Source of the DNA: NVTR01 sp036480115
GTDB taxonomy: Bacteria; Pseudomonadota; Alphaproteobacteria; Rhodobacterales; Rhodobacteraceae
NCBI GenBank assembly: GCA_965224795.1
Contig: CBDDAE010000001.1
Span: forward strand, 434,001 to 498,000
DNA: 64,000 nucleotides
Reading direction: 5' to 3'
A program made the translations under genes and the position numbers. The notes below the pieces were generated by a model. It was not told the origin of the DNA and did no database searches. It saw only the letters and a list, made by a program, of their open reading frames with translations. Positions 17,295 through 26,280 of this stretch are shown here, one piece after another. The first letter of the stretch is position 1, and every line of letters begins with the position of its first letter.

Positions 17295-20200
17295 AGATCA
17301 ATCCTTTGTTCTGTACCGGGCCCGAAGCGGGCGGAAATCTGGGCAATTGAAATCGTGTAGGGGCTGCTCACACCGTCAGCCGTCTGCGCGGCAGCTGTAT
17401 AGGTCCAACCCGGCACAACAACCGTCGCCTGACGCACCGTGCCACCGCCATGGATGACACTGATCAGATAGCTTTCACTATCCTCTGCCAACGGCACCTC
17501 AACCGAGGCCCAGCTATCGCCATCAACCCGGGTGCGCCGCACCCAGCTTAGATCCACATCCCCGGACCCATTAATCGCACCACGCAAATGCACCGGTGCA
17601 AACGGCCGCAGCCCAATGCCGTCAAACGCATCAACCAAATGCAAATAGGACGGATCATCAACCGGCCTTGCCGCCGGCCCTATCCGGTAATGGCGCGCCA
17701 ACCCGCGGGCCGAGGCGTTCAGATCGATCTGCCCGACTGCCCCGTTCACCAACACGAAGGTACTGCCCGCCGGCCAGACCTGTGCCGCCAGTGCCTCAGT
17801 TCCCGCCTGCCCACGCAACCGCCCACCAAGGTCATATACTCCTTCGCTGACCAACACCGCGTCGCTAAACTGAAACACTTCCCAGTTGCCCGAACTACCA
17901 TCGCCAATCGCCGCCACATTGGCCCCGTTCAGCAAATCATCCTCCGGCACAGACGCCAGCACCCCAGACCCAAGTGTCACCCGCAACGCAACGCCGCGAT
18001 CCATCAAAGACCCGCGCGCCGCCTGCAAAGTCGTATTCGTCACCCCAACAACCGCCGACGCCGCGACCAGCGTATTCAACGCATAATTGCTGTCACTGCT
18101 GGATGAATACACCGCCGCCGACCCCGGCCAGGGATTGGCCGACACCGCAATATGGGGCGCATGTTCAACCTCATTGCCCGTAATCAATGGCAGATCCAGA
18201 AACACCGGATAAACCGGCACCGGCGTCGAAAACGCCCTGACATCCGCCGCTTCATCGGCGCTGTCGCTGGCATGGTATTGCTCGGGCTCGACCCGGACAC
18301 CGTCCAGCATCTGCGCCTCACCCTGCATCACCCGGTCAATCCGGTACAGCGTTTCACCCGCCCCATCCTGCAACGCGACAACATCCCCCGCCCCCACATC
18401 ATGGGCCGATAATGGCAGCGAAAACCGCACCGTATCACGCGCCACACGGGATGCTACCAACCAGCGCTCGGTGATTGCCCGCCCCTCGGCCCGGGTCAGC
18501 AACAGTGGAAACTCGGTCTGCGACACCACAACCGACGTTTCATCAGGAAAAACCGCATCTTCAGTCCGGGTTTCATAATCCCCATCTGCATCAACAAAAT
18601 TCAACCGCAACCGCCCCGCCGTTTCCGCCGACGCCGCCCGCACCCGTTCCACCGGGGTTTCCTGTTCCGCCAGAAACGCGAAACTATCCTCATCCACATT
18701 CGCACTGGCCAACCCGGTGCGGGTGCTAAATTTCAACACACCTTCACGCTCAACCGCTTCAGCTCCATAGGCCAGTAACAGAGGCTGTAACGCCGCCCGT
18801 GCCCCGTCCACTCCGCCAACAAAATAGCCGCGCACATAGCCATACAGCTCGCTAACATCGACACCCGTCACCCCGGAACGCGAGCAAACTTCTTGCACCA
18901 CATCCGCCAGTGATCGCGCGTTTGAGCGCCCGTTGATCCAATGCCCGCGAAAGTAATTCGGCGCATCCGACCATTTATCCAACCGGTGCGGAAAGTGCGG
19001 AAACGGTCGCGCATCCCAGGCCCAGACATGGGCACGGGTCATATCCACCATCGGTGCGTCATATTCGGCAGACACCGGATTGTTGGACCCATCCCCCCAA
19101 TACTCAAACATCGCGCGCAGGTATTGCATCTGCATCAATTCATCGCGCCGCCCATCCGAATATTTCGGCAGGCTGGATTCCGATGATTTCAGGTCAATAA
19201 ACTTGTTCGGTTGATTGGTGCTCTTATCGATCGCTGCACACCCAATTTCGGTGAACCAGATCGGCTTGCTCTCTGGCACCCACCCCGTCGGTGTCCCAAC
19301 CCGCACGCCACCGATCCGCTCATGGTGCGCGTTGCCCCACCAATTGCGAATATCCTTGTAGCGGTACACCCATGGCTCGCCATAGGCCCCATCGGTAATT
19401 GCAGACCGATCCTGCCGGCCTTCGGCGGCCATGTTCGAATAGTACCAGTCATAGCCCTCGCCACCGGCGATATTGGCCTTCAAATATTCGGTATTGTAAA
19501 TTGAGCCCCAACTGGCATCCGCATGATCCGTGCCATCGCGCCAATCCGACATCGGCATGTAATTATCAATACCAACAAAATCGACCTCATCATCCGCCCA
19601 TAACGGATCAAGATGAAAATACACATCCCCCGACCCATCCTGCGGTTGATAGCCAAAATATTCAGACCAATCGGCAGCATAACCAATCTTGGTCCCAGCC
19701 CCCAAAATGCTGCGCACATCCCCCGCCAACGCCACCAACGCCGCCACGGTCACAAACGCCCCGCCAGCGCCGCGCACCTGTGTCAACCCGCGCATTTCCG
19801 AACCAATGCAAAACGCATCCACCCCGCCAGCCGCCGCACATAAATGCGCATTGTGCAAAATGAACCGCCGGTATGACCACTCATTGGGTCCCGAATATGA
19901 AACCAAACCCCCGCTCACCGAAAAATCGCCAACCGCCGCCGTTCCAAAAAACGCCGCCACATCAGCATCGGCCCCGGCACTCTGATCCGGGCTCCCCGCC
20001 TGCCCCGGCGCCACGCTCAGCGTCATCCGCCCGCGCCACGGCAAGGTCGGCTGATTAGCGGCCCCGCTCCACGGATCGGTCAATCCATTGCCCGCCACCT
20101 GATCCATCAAAATGAACGGATAGAACACTACATCCTTGCCGCGCGCGCCCAGTTCCTGAATGGCCTCAATCACCGACGCATCCGTCGGCGTGCCGCCATA

Positions 20201-21205
20201 AATCGACTTGCCATCGACCTTGGGCACCAGTTGCGCGGTACCGCGCGTCAGCCCAGACACACCCCATGGCATGCCCTTACCGTCAACGCTCGCCTGCTCC
20301 ACCTTGGGCCTCAAACTGGCCAACCCACAGCGCAGATCATCACCAAACCAAGACACCACCAACGACACAGACCCGCAATTTGGCAGCTCCTCATCCATCG
20401 CCTCAACCGAGGTCGAAAAATCCGTTTTCCCACTGGGCGAATTGATATTTGCCGCCACCGCCTGCCCCGGCACCGCCTCCAGATAAACCGGGCTAGTCGC
20501 CAAACCATACTCACCCGTGCCCGGGATCAGCGCCACCGCCTGAATGCCGTTCGCAGGCCCGGTCGGCACCGTAGCGCCATCCACCTGCTCCGGTCGCATC
20601 ACCTCAAAACTAAACTGCGGCACCCTGTTGCCAAACTGCCCAAGATCCAAATCTTCCAGCACCACATAGGCCGTACCACGATAGGCCGGCGACACGCCAA
20701 CCCCTTCCACAGCCTCAATTTTCGGGTCCGGCAGCTGGTCCTCGGCGCCTGTGTAAACTCGCATATTTAGATCATCGCGCGCAACTTCCTGCCCATCGGC
20801 CCAAACCCGACCGACCCGTGTGATCTCGCCCTCGCAAACCGCAACTGCCACGCTGACGCTATAGGAATACTCGGTCACTTTCGGGCTCGGCGCGGCCCCC
20901 TTGCCGCCCCCACTTGTCGTCGAGTTTTCCTTAAAGCGCGACGCCCAGATCACCTGCCCGCCAACCCGCATGCGCCCGTACACCTGCGCAATACCGGCCC
21001 CTTCGCTGGCCCCGCTCAGCCTGAACCGATCCACCTGACCATGCTCGACAGCTTCCGATCCACCGCCCAGCAATCGCTGGTCGATCACACGCCCCAAAGT
21101 CGCGCCAACCGCCCGACCAATCACAACCGATGACAGCCCCAGAACGCCACCACCAATGGACGCCCCCGCAGCCATCCCCACGGCCGATAATACAATCGTC
21201 GCCAT
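17291..21205 (-). CDS. GTA g15: giant tail tip/host-interaction protein (megatron)
   Basis: 1304 residues. The N-terminal ~60 residues are Gly/Val-rich hydrophobic helices (VGMAAGASIGGGVLGLSSVVIG), consistent with a membrane-penetrating segment. Residues ~430-750 are a TIM-barrel-like domain with glycosidase features (FVGIDNYMPMSDWRDGT near 540, PIWFTEIGCAA near 650 with a Glu in the usual acid/base spot). A putative phage tail hub-type domain follows (~800-1000), then C-terminal beta-rich modules, one Fn3-like. In R. capsulatus gp15 forms the tail tip with gp13 and gp14 and contacts the cell envelope. It overlaps g14 by one base. Confidence 0.93.
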   Translation of the reverse strand: MATIVLSAVGMAAGASIGGGVLGLSSVVIGRAVGATLGRVIDQRLLGGGSEAVEHGQVDRFRLSGASEGAGIAQVYGRMRVGGQVIWASRFKENSTTSGGGKGAAPSPKVTEYSYSVSVAVAVCEGEITRVGRVWADGQEVARDDLNMRVYTGAEDQLPDPKIEAVEGVGVSPAYRGTAYVVLEDLDLGQFGNRVPQFSFEVMRPEQVDGATVPTGPANGIQAVALIPGTGEYGLATSPVYLEAVPGQAVAANINSPSGKTDFSTSVEAMDEELPNCGSVSLVVSWFGDDLRCGLASLRPKVEQASVDGKGMPWGVSGLTRGTAQLVPKVDGKSIYGGTPTDASVIEAIQELGARGKDVVFYPFILMDQVAGNGLTDPWSGAANQPTLPWRGRMTLSVAPGQAGSPDQSAGADADVAAFFGTAAVGDFSVSGGLVSYSGPNEWSYRRFILHNAHLCAAAGGVDAFCIGSEMRGLTQVRGAGGAFVTVAALVALAGDVRSILGAGTKIGYAADWSEYFGYQPQDGSGDVYFHLDPLWADDEVDFVGIDNYMPMSDWRDGTDHADASWGSIYNTEYLKANIAGGEGYDWYYSNMAAEGRQDRSAITDGAYGEPWVYRYKDIRNWWGNAHHERIGGVRVGTPTGWVPESKPIWFTEIGCAAIDKSTNQPNKFIDLKSSESSLPKYSDGRRDELMQMQYLRAMFEYWGDGSNNPVSAEYDAPMVDMTRAHVWAWDARPFPHFPHRLDKWSDAPNYFRGHWINGRSNARSLADVVQEVCSRSGVTGVDVSELYGYVRGYFVGGVDGARAALQPLLLAYGAEAVEREGVLKFSTRTGLASANVDEDSFAFLAEQETPVERVRAASAETAGRLRLNFVDADGDYETRTEDAVFPDETSVVVSQTEFPLLLTRAEGRAITERWLVASRVARDTVRFSLPLSAHDVGAGDVVALQDGAGETLYRIDRVMQGEAQMLDGVRVEPEQYHASDSADEAADVRAFSTPVPVYPVFLDLPLITGNEVEHAPHIAVSANPWPGSAAVYSSSSDSNYALNTLVAASAVVGVTNTTLQAARGSLMDRGVALRVTLGSGVLASVPEDDLLNGANVAAIGDGSSGNWEVFQFSDAVLVSEGVYDLGGRLRGQAGTEALAAQVWPAGSTFVLVNGAVGQIDLNASARGLARHYRIGPAARPVDDPSYLHLVDAFDGIGLRPFAPVHLRGAINGSGDVDLSWVRRTRVDGDSWASVEVPLAEDSESYLISVIHGGGTVRQATVVVPGWTYTAAAQTADGVSSPYTISIAQISARFGPGTEQRIDL

Positions 21206-21633
21206 CAGTTCACCCCCGCTGGAAATTCAAAAACCGCCGCGATACGCCGCTGCCATGGCGCAGAAAGAGCGCTTTCAACAACGCCATGCCCCGAATAGGA
21301 ATGGATGAACGAACGGGCATCGTCGCCAACAATCCCCAAATGCTTGGCCACCGACCCGGCACGCATGCGAAACAAAATCACATCACCTGCCGACAAATTC
21401 GCGACAGGCTTTTCAAACAAATGGCGCGCCGCCGCCGCCCATAGTGCCTCAACCCGTTGCGGCTCAGACCAGTCCGGCGAATAGGCCGGCACTGCTTCTG
21501 GTTCACTGTCATAAACCTCGCGCCAGACCCCACGCAACAGCCCCAGACAGTCCGCACCGGCGCCCTTAACAGACGCCTGATGCACATATGGCGTGCCCAG
21601 CCAACCCCGTGCGATATCCACTATGTCGCTCAT
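21205..21633 (-). CDS. GTA g14: NlpC/P60-type cell-wall peptidase
   Basis: 142 residues. The papain-like NlpC/P60 triad is visible: Cys29 in GADCLGLL, His98 in AKHLGIV, and His111 in FIHSYSGHGV. The enzyme is expected to cut peptide cross-links in peptidoglycan so the tail can cross the cell wall during DNA delivery. It overlaps g13 by four bases and g15 by one base. Length matches the phage-type family. Confidence 0.93.
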   Translation of the reverse strand: MSDIVDIARGWLGTPYVHQASVKGAGADCLGLLRGVWREVYDSEPEAVPAYSPDWSEPQRVEALWAAAARHLFEKPVANLSAGDVILFRMRAGSVAKHLGIVGDDARSFIHSYSGHGVVESALSAPWQRRIAAVFEFPAGVN

Positions 21634-22517
21634 GAATTCAGGCTCCCACCATCATTCACACCGCTTTTGCGCGGTACAGACAGCAGCCAGTCTTCCCCTG
21701 GTATTCCCGGAAAACCCCGGAAGTTCAGTAGGTTGTTGAACTTCAATCGGCAAGTCTCAGCCCGGCGATCACACCCGGCCTCGATCCGCACCATATCGCC
21801 CGCCTGAACATCGGCCCGCACAGCCTCCCACAGCTCAATCACCCGGTTCGCGCCATCCAACCGATCATTTTTGACCAAACCCACCAGACCTGTGGCCAGA
21901 CCGCTTTCAACAATAAACCGCCCCTTTTCGAACCAGCGATCCGTGAAACCGTCCAGCCCTGAAAATTCGTAGAATTTTCGATCTCGCACGACCTCAACTG
22001 CAACGCTCGCCGAATACCCGACCCCATCCAGATCAAAGCCACAGGCCCCATCCCCCAAAATTGCCCCACAACTTTTCTGATAAATCCGCCCCTGCGGCTG
22101 GTTCAGCGCCTCGCTTAACCCGCGCAATTCCGCCTGATACGCACCGGCAGAGCGATGAATTTCCCCAATCGTGCCGCGAAACAGCACCAGTTTTTGCGAT
22201 ACATCCGCCCAGTTCACCAGCCAGGCCACAACTTCAGCCCCGTCATAGCGCCCCGCCGCAATATCATCTTCATTCACCGCCGAGCTGCGCAAAATCCCCA
22301 GCGCTTCGGTGTTATCAACCGCCAACCCTGTGGTCTGTTCCAACGCCCGCGCCGACAGCCCGCTATCGGCGGCAAATGCAATCCCGTTAAAGCTCAGATC
22401 AACATCATGGTCCGTAAACCCCAGCACCATGCCGTCGCGCCGCGTTACCGCCCAACAGCGGCAAACCGACGTCGCCCCGCTGGCTAAATGCGCCTTGAAC
22501 GCGCCCGACAACCCCAT
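21630..22517 (-). CDS. GTA g13: tail hub protein (DUF2163 / BR0599 domain)
   Basis: 295 residues. The N-terminal DUF2163 domain starts with LSGAFKAHLASGATSVCRCW and includes FTDHDVDLSFNG. The C-terminal third carries four spaced cysteines, Cys150, Cys159, Cys249 and Cys256 (KSCGAILGDGACGF and AGCDRRAETC), the pattern expected for an iron-sulphur cluster as in phage lambda gpL. The protein would form the trimeric hub at the tail tip. It overlaps g12 by one base and g14 by four. Confidence 0.92.
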   Translation of the reverse strand: MGLSGAFKAHLASGATSVCRCWAVTRRDGMVLGFTDHDVDLSFNGIAFAADSGLSARALEQTTGLAVDNTEALGILRSSAVNEDDIAAGRYDGAEVVAWLVNWADVSQKLVLFRGTIGEIHRSAGAYQAELRGLSEALNQPQGRIYQKSCGAILGDGACGFDLDGVGYSASVAVEVVRDRKFYEFSGLDGFTDRWFEKGRFIVESGLATGLVGLVKNDRLDGANRVIELWEAVRADVQAGDMVRIEAGCDRRAETCRLKFNNLLNFRGFPGIPGEDWLLSVPRKSGVNDGGSLNS

Positions 22518-23149
22518 CAGACACGCACCTCAACCACCGGAACATCCGGCATATCACCGGCCTGAAAACTTGCGACAGAAGTACGCAACCGGTCCGCATC
22601 AAAGCGCACCGGCACATCAAATTCAAAGCCCGCAGAAATCTCAACGCCCTCTTCCGGGGCCAGATCAAAACTGACCACACCAGATGCCACATCCAGCGAA
22701 TAATGCACCGTTTCAACCAGTTGCGTTCCACCCACGCCCACGTGAACGGTGCCCATAACCGGCTTGGTAACAGGGCGTGAATAGCTGACCCCACCAGACG
22801 CATATTCTTTGGCCAGCACAAAATCAGTGCTTACCCCATCGCCTTGTCCAATGATCTGATCCCGAAAATCAACACCTGCAGAAGCCACACAGGATTTAAA
22901 ATCCGACCAGTCCTTCCAGCGAAAACCAAACAGCTGCCCTTGGCGCGCCTCAAAGAACGCGATCAGCACCTCAATATCATCCAAGGCCCGCAGACCCACA
23001 CCCGCATCATAACGCCGCCTTGAATGGGCCCAGGGCGTATTACGTTCCTCAAACCCATTGGCCAGCGTCACAATTTCTGTGCGCCGCTCCGGCCCGCCAA
23101 CTGAACCGAAACTCAGATTGGTTGGAAACCTGACTTCATGAAAACCCAT
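22517..23149 (-). CDS. GTA g12: distal tail protein (DUF2460)
   Basis: 210 residues, DUF2460 (phage conserved TIGR02217-like). Starts MGFHEVRFPTNLSFGSVGGPERRTEIV; further hallmarks are RRRYDAGVGLRALDDIEVLIAFFEARQGQ and GFRWKDWSDFKSC. In the R. capsulatus particle gp12 is the hexameric distal tail protein joining the tube to the hub. It starts nine bases after the g11 stop. Confidence 0.92.
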   Translation of the reverse strand: MGFHEVRFPTNLSFGSVGGPERRTEIVTLANGFEERNTPWAHSRRRYDAGVGLRALDDIEVLIAFFEARQGQLFGFRWKDWSDFKSCVASAGVDFRDQIIGQGDGVSTDFVLAKEYASGGVSYSRPVTKPVMGTVHVGVGGTQLVETVHYSLDVASGVVSFDLAPEEGVEISAGFEFDVPVRFDADRLRTSVASFQAGDMPDVPVVEVRV

Positions 23150-23158
23150 AATCTGCCC

Positions 23159-23821
23159 CTACCTGTTTCGCTGCCCGCGCCCCATGGCGCGCGTCAATTG
23201 CGCCGCGATCTGGCTGCGCGACCTCTGAAAACCTTCCACATCCGGCGTGCTGATATTCATGGTGATATTCACCGAACGCCCACCACCCTCGGTGCGCACC
23301 CCCAGCTTGCCATCAGCCCCACGTGCCAGTGGCATTATCGCCTCCGGCCCGGCTTCCCCCATCAACCCACGCCCGCCCCGCATGGGAAAACTCACCGGCC
23401 CCGACACAACACCACCCTGGGCAAACGGCATCACCCGCCCTTGGGAAAACGACGCGCCCTTTTCAAACGGCAACAGACTGCCAATAATGCCCTCAATACC
23501 GCCTGCCAGAATGCCGCCGATATGCCCCGTCACCGGCTTCAGGGCCGCCGCATAGGCCGCATCCACCATGGATTTTCCAATATTTCGAAACACATCCGAT
23601 AGCTTATCCCCATCGAAAACCAACCCATCAATGGCCCGTCGCAACCCAGAGCTAATAGAGCTTTTCAACCGCCCCACATCGCGCCCGGTATCGTGAATTG
23701 TCGCCTGCATTGACGCCAGTTCCTGACTGAACGCCGCCGCCATGGCACTGGTTGCGGCCATGGAATCGCCCAATGCCTCAACCTGTTCCTCAAACCCGTC
23801 ACGTCCAAAAAAATCAGCCAT
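23159..23821 (-). CDS. GTA g11: tape measure protein
   Basis: 220 residues, very short for a tape measure, as in the R. capsulatus GTA, which fits a short tail. An N-terminal helical part (EQVEALGDSMAATSAMAAAFSQ) is followed by hydrophobic and Gly-rich segments (AALKPVTGHIGGILAGGIEGIIG at ~135-157) and AQGGVVSGPVSFPMRGGRGLMGEAGPEAIMPL, a motif common in tail length proteins. It overlaps g10.1 by eight bases. Confidence 0.9.
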   Translation of the reverse strand: MADFFGRDGFEEQVEALGDSMAATSAMAAAFSQELASMQATIHDTGRDVGRLKSSISSGLRRAIDGLVFDGDKLSDVFRNIGKSMVDAAYAAALKPVTGHIGGILAGGIEGIIGSLLPFEKGASFSQGRVMPFAQGGVVSGPVSFPMRGGRGLMGEAGPEAIMPLARGADGKLGVRTEGGGRSVNITMNISTPDVEGFQRSRSQIAAQLTRAMGRGQRNR

Positions 23822-24008
23822 CCACTTTATCCTTGTTCATATCCGAATAGGCCGCCGCCAGTTCTTCCAGCCGCGCCCGGCTTAGCGGTGCATCGCCTGC
23901 CCCCACACCCAGCATCAACATCAATTCACCCGGCGTCAGCCGCCAGAACGCATCAGGCCTTAACCCCAGCCCCTGCATCCCCGCAGCCATCAAACCCGGC
24001 CAATCCAT
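23814..24008 (-). CDS. GTA g10.1: small tail assembly protein (rcc01693 family)
   Basis: 64 residues. MDWPGLMAAGMQGLGLRPDAFWRLTPGELMLMLG is the recognisable core (LxP..FW.LTP.EL), followed by a charged C-terminus. This small gene sits between g10 and the tape measure in Rhodobacterales GTAs, the place where phages encode tail assembly chaperones. It abuts g10 without a gap and overlaps g11 by eight bases, so it is translationally coupled on both sides. Confidence 0.88.
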   Translation of the reverse strand: MDWPGLMAAGMQGLGLRPDAFWRLTPGELMLMLGVGAGDAPLSRARLEELAAAYSDMNKDKVDG

Positions 24009-24326
24009 TCATGCACTCGCCACTGAAAACGCCCGCACCAGCAATTGTCCGGCCACGCGCGCGGCCTCTACCGGGCCACCGCCAATCTCGACACTCAGCA
24101 AATCCGCCGCTGATCCCTGCCAGCCGCCACCGCGCAACCCGGCGACAATCAGCGCCAGTACATCGCGGGTGGAAAACGCCCCTGACTCAAACCGCTCGAC
24201 CAGCTCAATCAAGGTACCGACCTCAAGCACCGCTTCCAATTCAGCCAACGCCCCCAACGTCAGCTTCAGCACCCGCTCCTGCCCATCCAGTGTCAGCGAC
24301 ACTTCGCCCGTCCAGGGGTTTGCCAT
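24009..24326 (-). CDS. GTA g10: tail tube gene-transfer-agent family protein
   Basis: 105 residues, GTA TAC-like (DUF3356-type). Starts MANPWTGEVSLTLDGQERVLKLTLGALAELEAVL; the middle has GAFSTRDVLALIVAGLRGGGW. This looks like a tail assembly chaperone partner of the tape measure. Three bases separate it from g9. Confidence 0.88.
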   Translation of the reverse strand: MANPWTGEVSLTLDGQERVLKLTLGALAELEAVLEVGTLIELVERFESGAFSTRDVLALIVAGLRGGGWQGSAADLLSVEIGGGPVEAARVAGQLLVRAFSVASA

Positions 24327-24329
24327 TGC

Positions 24330-24749
24330 TTAGATCGCCACGAAGGTCAGCTCACCGGCCGACGCCAGCGACATCTCATAGGATGCCTCACCATTATAGG
24401 TTCCGGCATATTCGATAGACGTCAGCTGAAACGCCCCTTCAATGATGCCAAAGTCCGGCACGATCACTTGAAAATCCGGCACCTGCCCGTCAAAGAAAAT
24501 TTGGCGCGCCCGTTCATCCGTGGCGTGATCCTTAAACACGCCAGACCCGGAAATAGACGCAGATTTTACGCCCGATCCGCCCAGCAATTCGCGCCATCCG
24601 CCCTGACTTTCCAGGCTGGTGACATCCACACTTTCGGCGTTAAATGAAATCCGCGTGGCCCGAAGCCCCGCAAACGTGTCAAACATGCCCGCACCGGTCA
24701 TGTCGATTTTTATCAGTAGGTCCTTGCCGTTTTGGGCAGTCATAGCCAT
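24330..24749 (-). CDS. GTA g9: major tail (tube) protein
   Basis: 139 residues, phage major tail protein TP901-1 type. MTAQNGKDLLIKIDM at the start, ATRISFNAESVDVTSLESQGGWRELL, and the conserved end SYEMSLASAGELTFV. It would stack as hexameric rings to form the tail tube. The start could be the third codon (second Met). Eighteen bases separate it from g8, the usual place of a ribosome site. Confidence 0.92.
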   Translation of the reverse strand: MAMTAQNGKDLLIKIDMTGAGMFDTFAGLRATRISFNAESVDVTSLESQGGWRELLGGSGVKSASISGSGVFKDHATDERARQIFFDGQVPDFQVIVPDFGIIEGAFQLTSIEYAGTYNGEASYEMSLASAGELTFVAI

Positions 24750-24767
24750 TCACTCCAAGTTGAAATT

Positions 24768-25178
24768 TCAAACATCCTCAAGCCGCGCCGCAAAGCGTAA
24801 ATCGATCCGGCGCACATCGGCGTCCTGAACCCGTTTCGCAATTGCCCGCAGAAAATTCATCGAAACGACGCGCCCCCGTGTCAGCACCAGCGATGACCCC
24901 AGCAGCGCATCCGAAACCGCCCCCGCCGCCTCTTTCGCTGTCTTGAACCCAGCCGCCTGCGAAACCACGCTCACGGTAAATTCATGGCGCACACCGGCGC
25001 CGGTCTGATCCGACCGATCGCGCACATCCTCGGGCCCCAGGCTCACATAAATCGCCGGAACCGCGCCCGCCGGGGCCGCATCAAAAATATCCGCGCCCAC
25101 CAACCCGGCCAATACCGCATCACCTTGCAACAGCTGAAACACAGCCTCTTGCAGCGGGGCCGCCATGCCATAACTCAT
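24768..25178 (-). CDS. GTA g8: tail terminator protein (DUF3168)
   Basis: 136 residues from the ATG at 25178, which overlaps the g7 stop as ATGA; the frame is open nine codons further upstream but that start has no support. DUF3168 features: APLQEAVFQLLQGDAVLAGLVGADIFDAAP, VSLGPEDVRDRSD, FTVSVVSQAAGFKTAKEAA. The family caps the tail tube and connects it to the head. Confidence 0.9.
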   Translation of the reverse strand: MSYGMAAPLQEAVFQLLQGDAVLAGLVGADIFDAAPAGAVPAIYVSLGPEDVRDRSDQTGAGVRHEFTVSVVSQAAGFKTAKEAAGAVSDALLGSSLVLTRGRVVSMNFLRAIAKRVQDADVRRIDLRFAARLEDV

Positions 25179-25516
25179 GCCAGTACCTCTTCGCGCGCAT
25201 GGCACATCAGATAATGCCCACGGCTGTCATGCTCGCTGACGGCCAATATACGAAACACCCGGCTGCCTTCGACAAATCGTTGTTCCGGCTTGGGCCGCTC
25301 CATCGATCCTGCCGGTGCGGCGCGTACAATAATCCGGTACGGCACCTTGGACAGCGTCAGATGTTGCGACGCATATTCCCGCCCTGTACCCGCCCTGACC
25401 GACGCCCATACCGTGCCCAGAACCGTCCAGCTTTCGCTGTGGCCACCGGCACCATCATCCACCCGAACCGGATCTTCCAGCACCAGCTTGCGGTTCAGAT
25501 GAACCGACCCGCTCAT
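25175..25516 (-). CDS. GTA g7: head closure (stopper) protein
   Basis: 113 residues, phage head-tail joining protein of the SPP1 gp16 type. LNRKLVLEDPVRVDDGAGGHSESWTVLGTVWASVRAG at the start and RIIVRAAP, GSRVFRILAVSEHD later are typical. It starts inside the g6 stop and ends inside the g8 start, both as ATGA overlaps. Confidence 0.9.
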   Translation of the reverse strand: MSGSVHLNRKLVLEDPVRVDDGAGGHSESWTVLGTVWASVRAGTGREYASQHLTLSKVPYRIIVRAAPAGSMERPKPEQRFVEGSRVFRILAVSEHDSRGHYLMCHAREEVLA

Positions 25517-26106
25517 GCGACACCTCCGCCCAAAATACGCACATTGCGATAGCGCTGGATCAGCGACGTCACCCCCATCGGCATGCCCGCGTCCCCGGCA
25601 CCATTGCGATTTTCATAAAAATGCGCCGCCAGCATAAACACCGCCAGGCCCAGATCATCAGGCACATCGCCCCATGCCGCGCCGTAACCTGCCGTAAAAT
25701 CAATCTCGGTGGTGCCTGAAACCGGTATCCCCGGCAGATTGCCCGCAATGGCCCACAGGATCGGGCGATGCATATCAGCCTCAAGCCGGTAATCCACCGC
25801 ATCCACCACGCTGGCCACACTCAGCCGATCAATCACCCGCACCGCATCCACAGTTGATATCGGTGCCAATGGCAACGCTTGCCGATAAGCTTCCCGCCAC
25901 GCCGTCAGCGTCCAGGTATATTGCTTTTCAATCAGCACCTTACCGGTGCGCGCCTCGATCCCGGCAATCGCCGAGCGCAGGTAATTTTCCAACACCGGGT
26001 CCTGCACCACACCACCGGTAAACCCGGTGCCCAGCTGCAAATGATCCTTAAATTCCGTGACCGGCAAAGCGCCTGTGGGCACCGAGGTCTGCTCGACTAA
26101 CATCAT
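25513..26106 (-). CDS. GTA g6: head-tail connector (adaptor) protein
   Basis: 197 residues, phage gp6-like connector. LPVTEFKDHLQLGTGFTG, a helical stretch NYLRSAIAGIEARTGKVLIEKQYTWTL, then GTTEIDFTAGYGAAWGDVPDDLGLAVFMLAAHFYENR, the conserved end of the family. It binds below the portal. AAAGGTG about ten bases upstream of the first of two adjacent ATGs gives a good ribosome site after a 174-base gap. Confidence 0.9.
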   Translation of the reverse strand: MMLVEQTSVPTGALPVTEFKDHLQLGTGFTGGVVQDPVLENYLRSAIAGIEARTGKVLIEKQYTWTLTAWREAYRQALPLAPISTVDAVRVIDRLSVASVVDAVDYRLEADMHRPILWAIAGNLPGIPVSGTTEIDFTAGYGAAWGDVPDDLGLAVFMLAAHFYENRNGAGDAGMPMGVTSLIQRYRNVRILGGGVA

Positions 26107-26235
26107 CAGATTTCACCTTTTTTCGAAACGCTTTCGGGGAACAAGCCCCGCCGCAATGGGCGCGCACCACCCCGCATCACTCGGACGGAGGGGAGCAGCT
26201 AGATAACGCGGGGCTAACAGCACGCGCCCACCAGA

Positions 26236-26262
26236 CCGGACCACACACTCGGCGCGGTCCGG
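26236..26262 (-). other. Hairpin behind the GTA capsid gene
   Basis: CCGGACC (26236-26242) and GGTCCGG (26256-26262) form a 7-bp GC stem 18 bases after the capsid stop. The 174-base gap 26107-26280 is the largest in the cluster and also has CGGGG-N6-CCCCG (26135-26150). No T-tract follows, so mRNA stabilisation or partial termination that raises capsid over tail expression is more likely than full termination (inference). Confidence 0.5.
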
Positions 26263-26280
26263 CCATTCTCAAACCACGGT

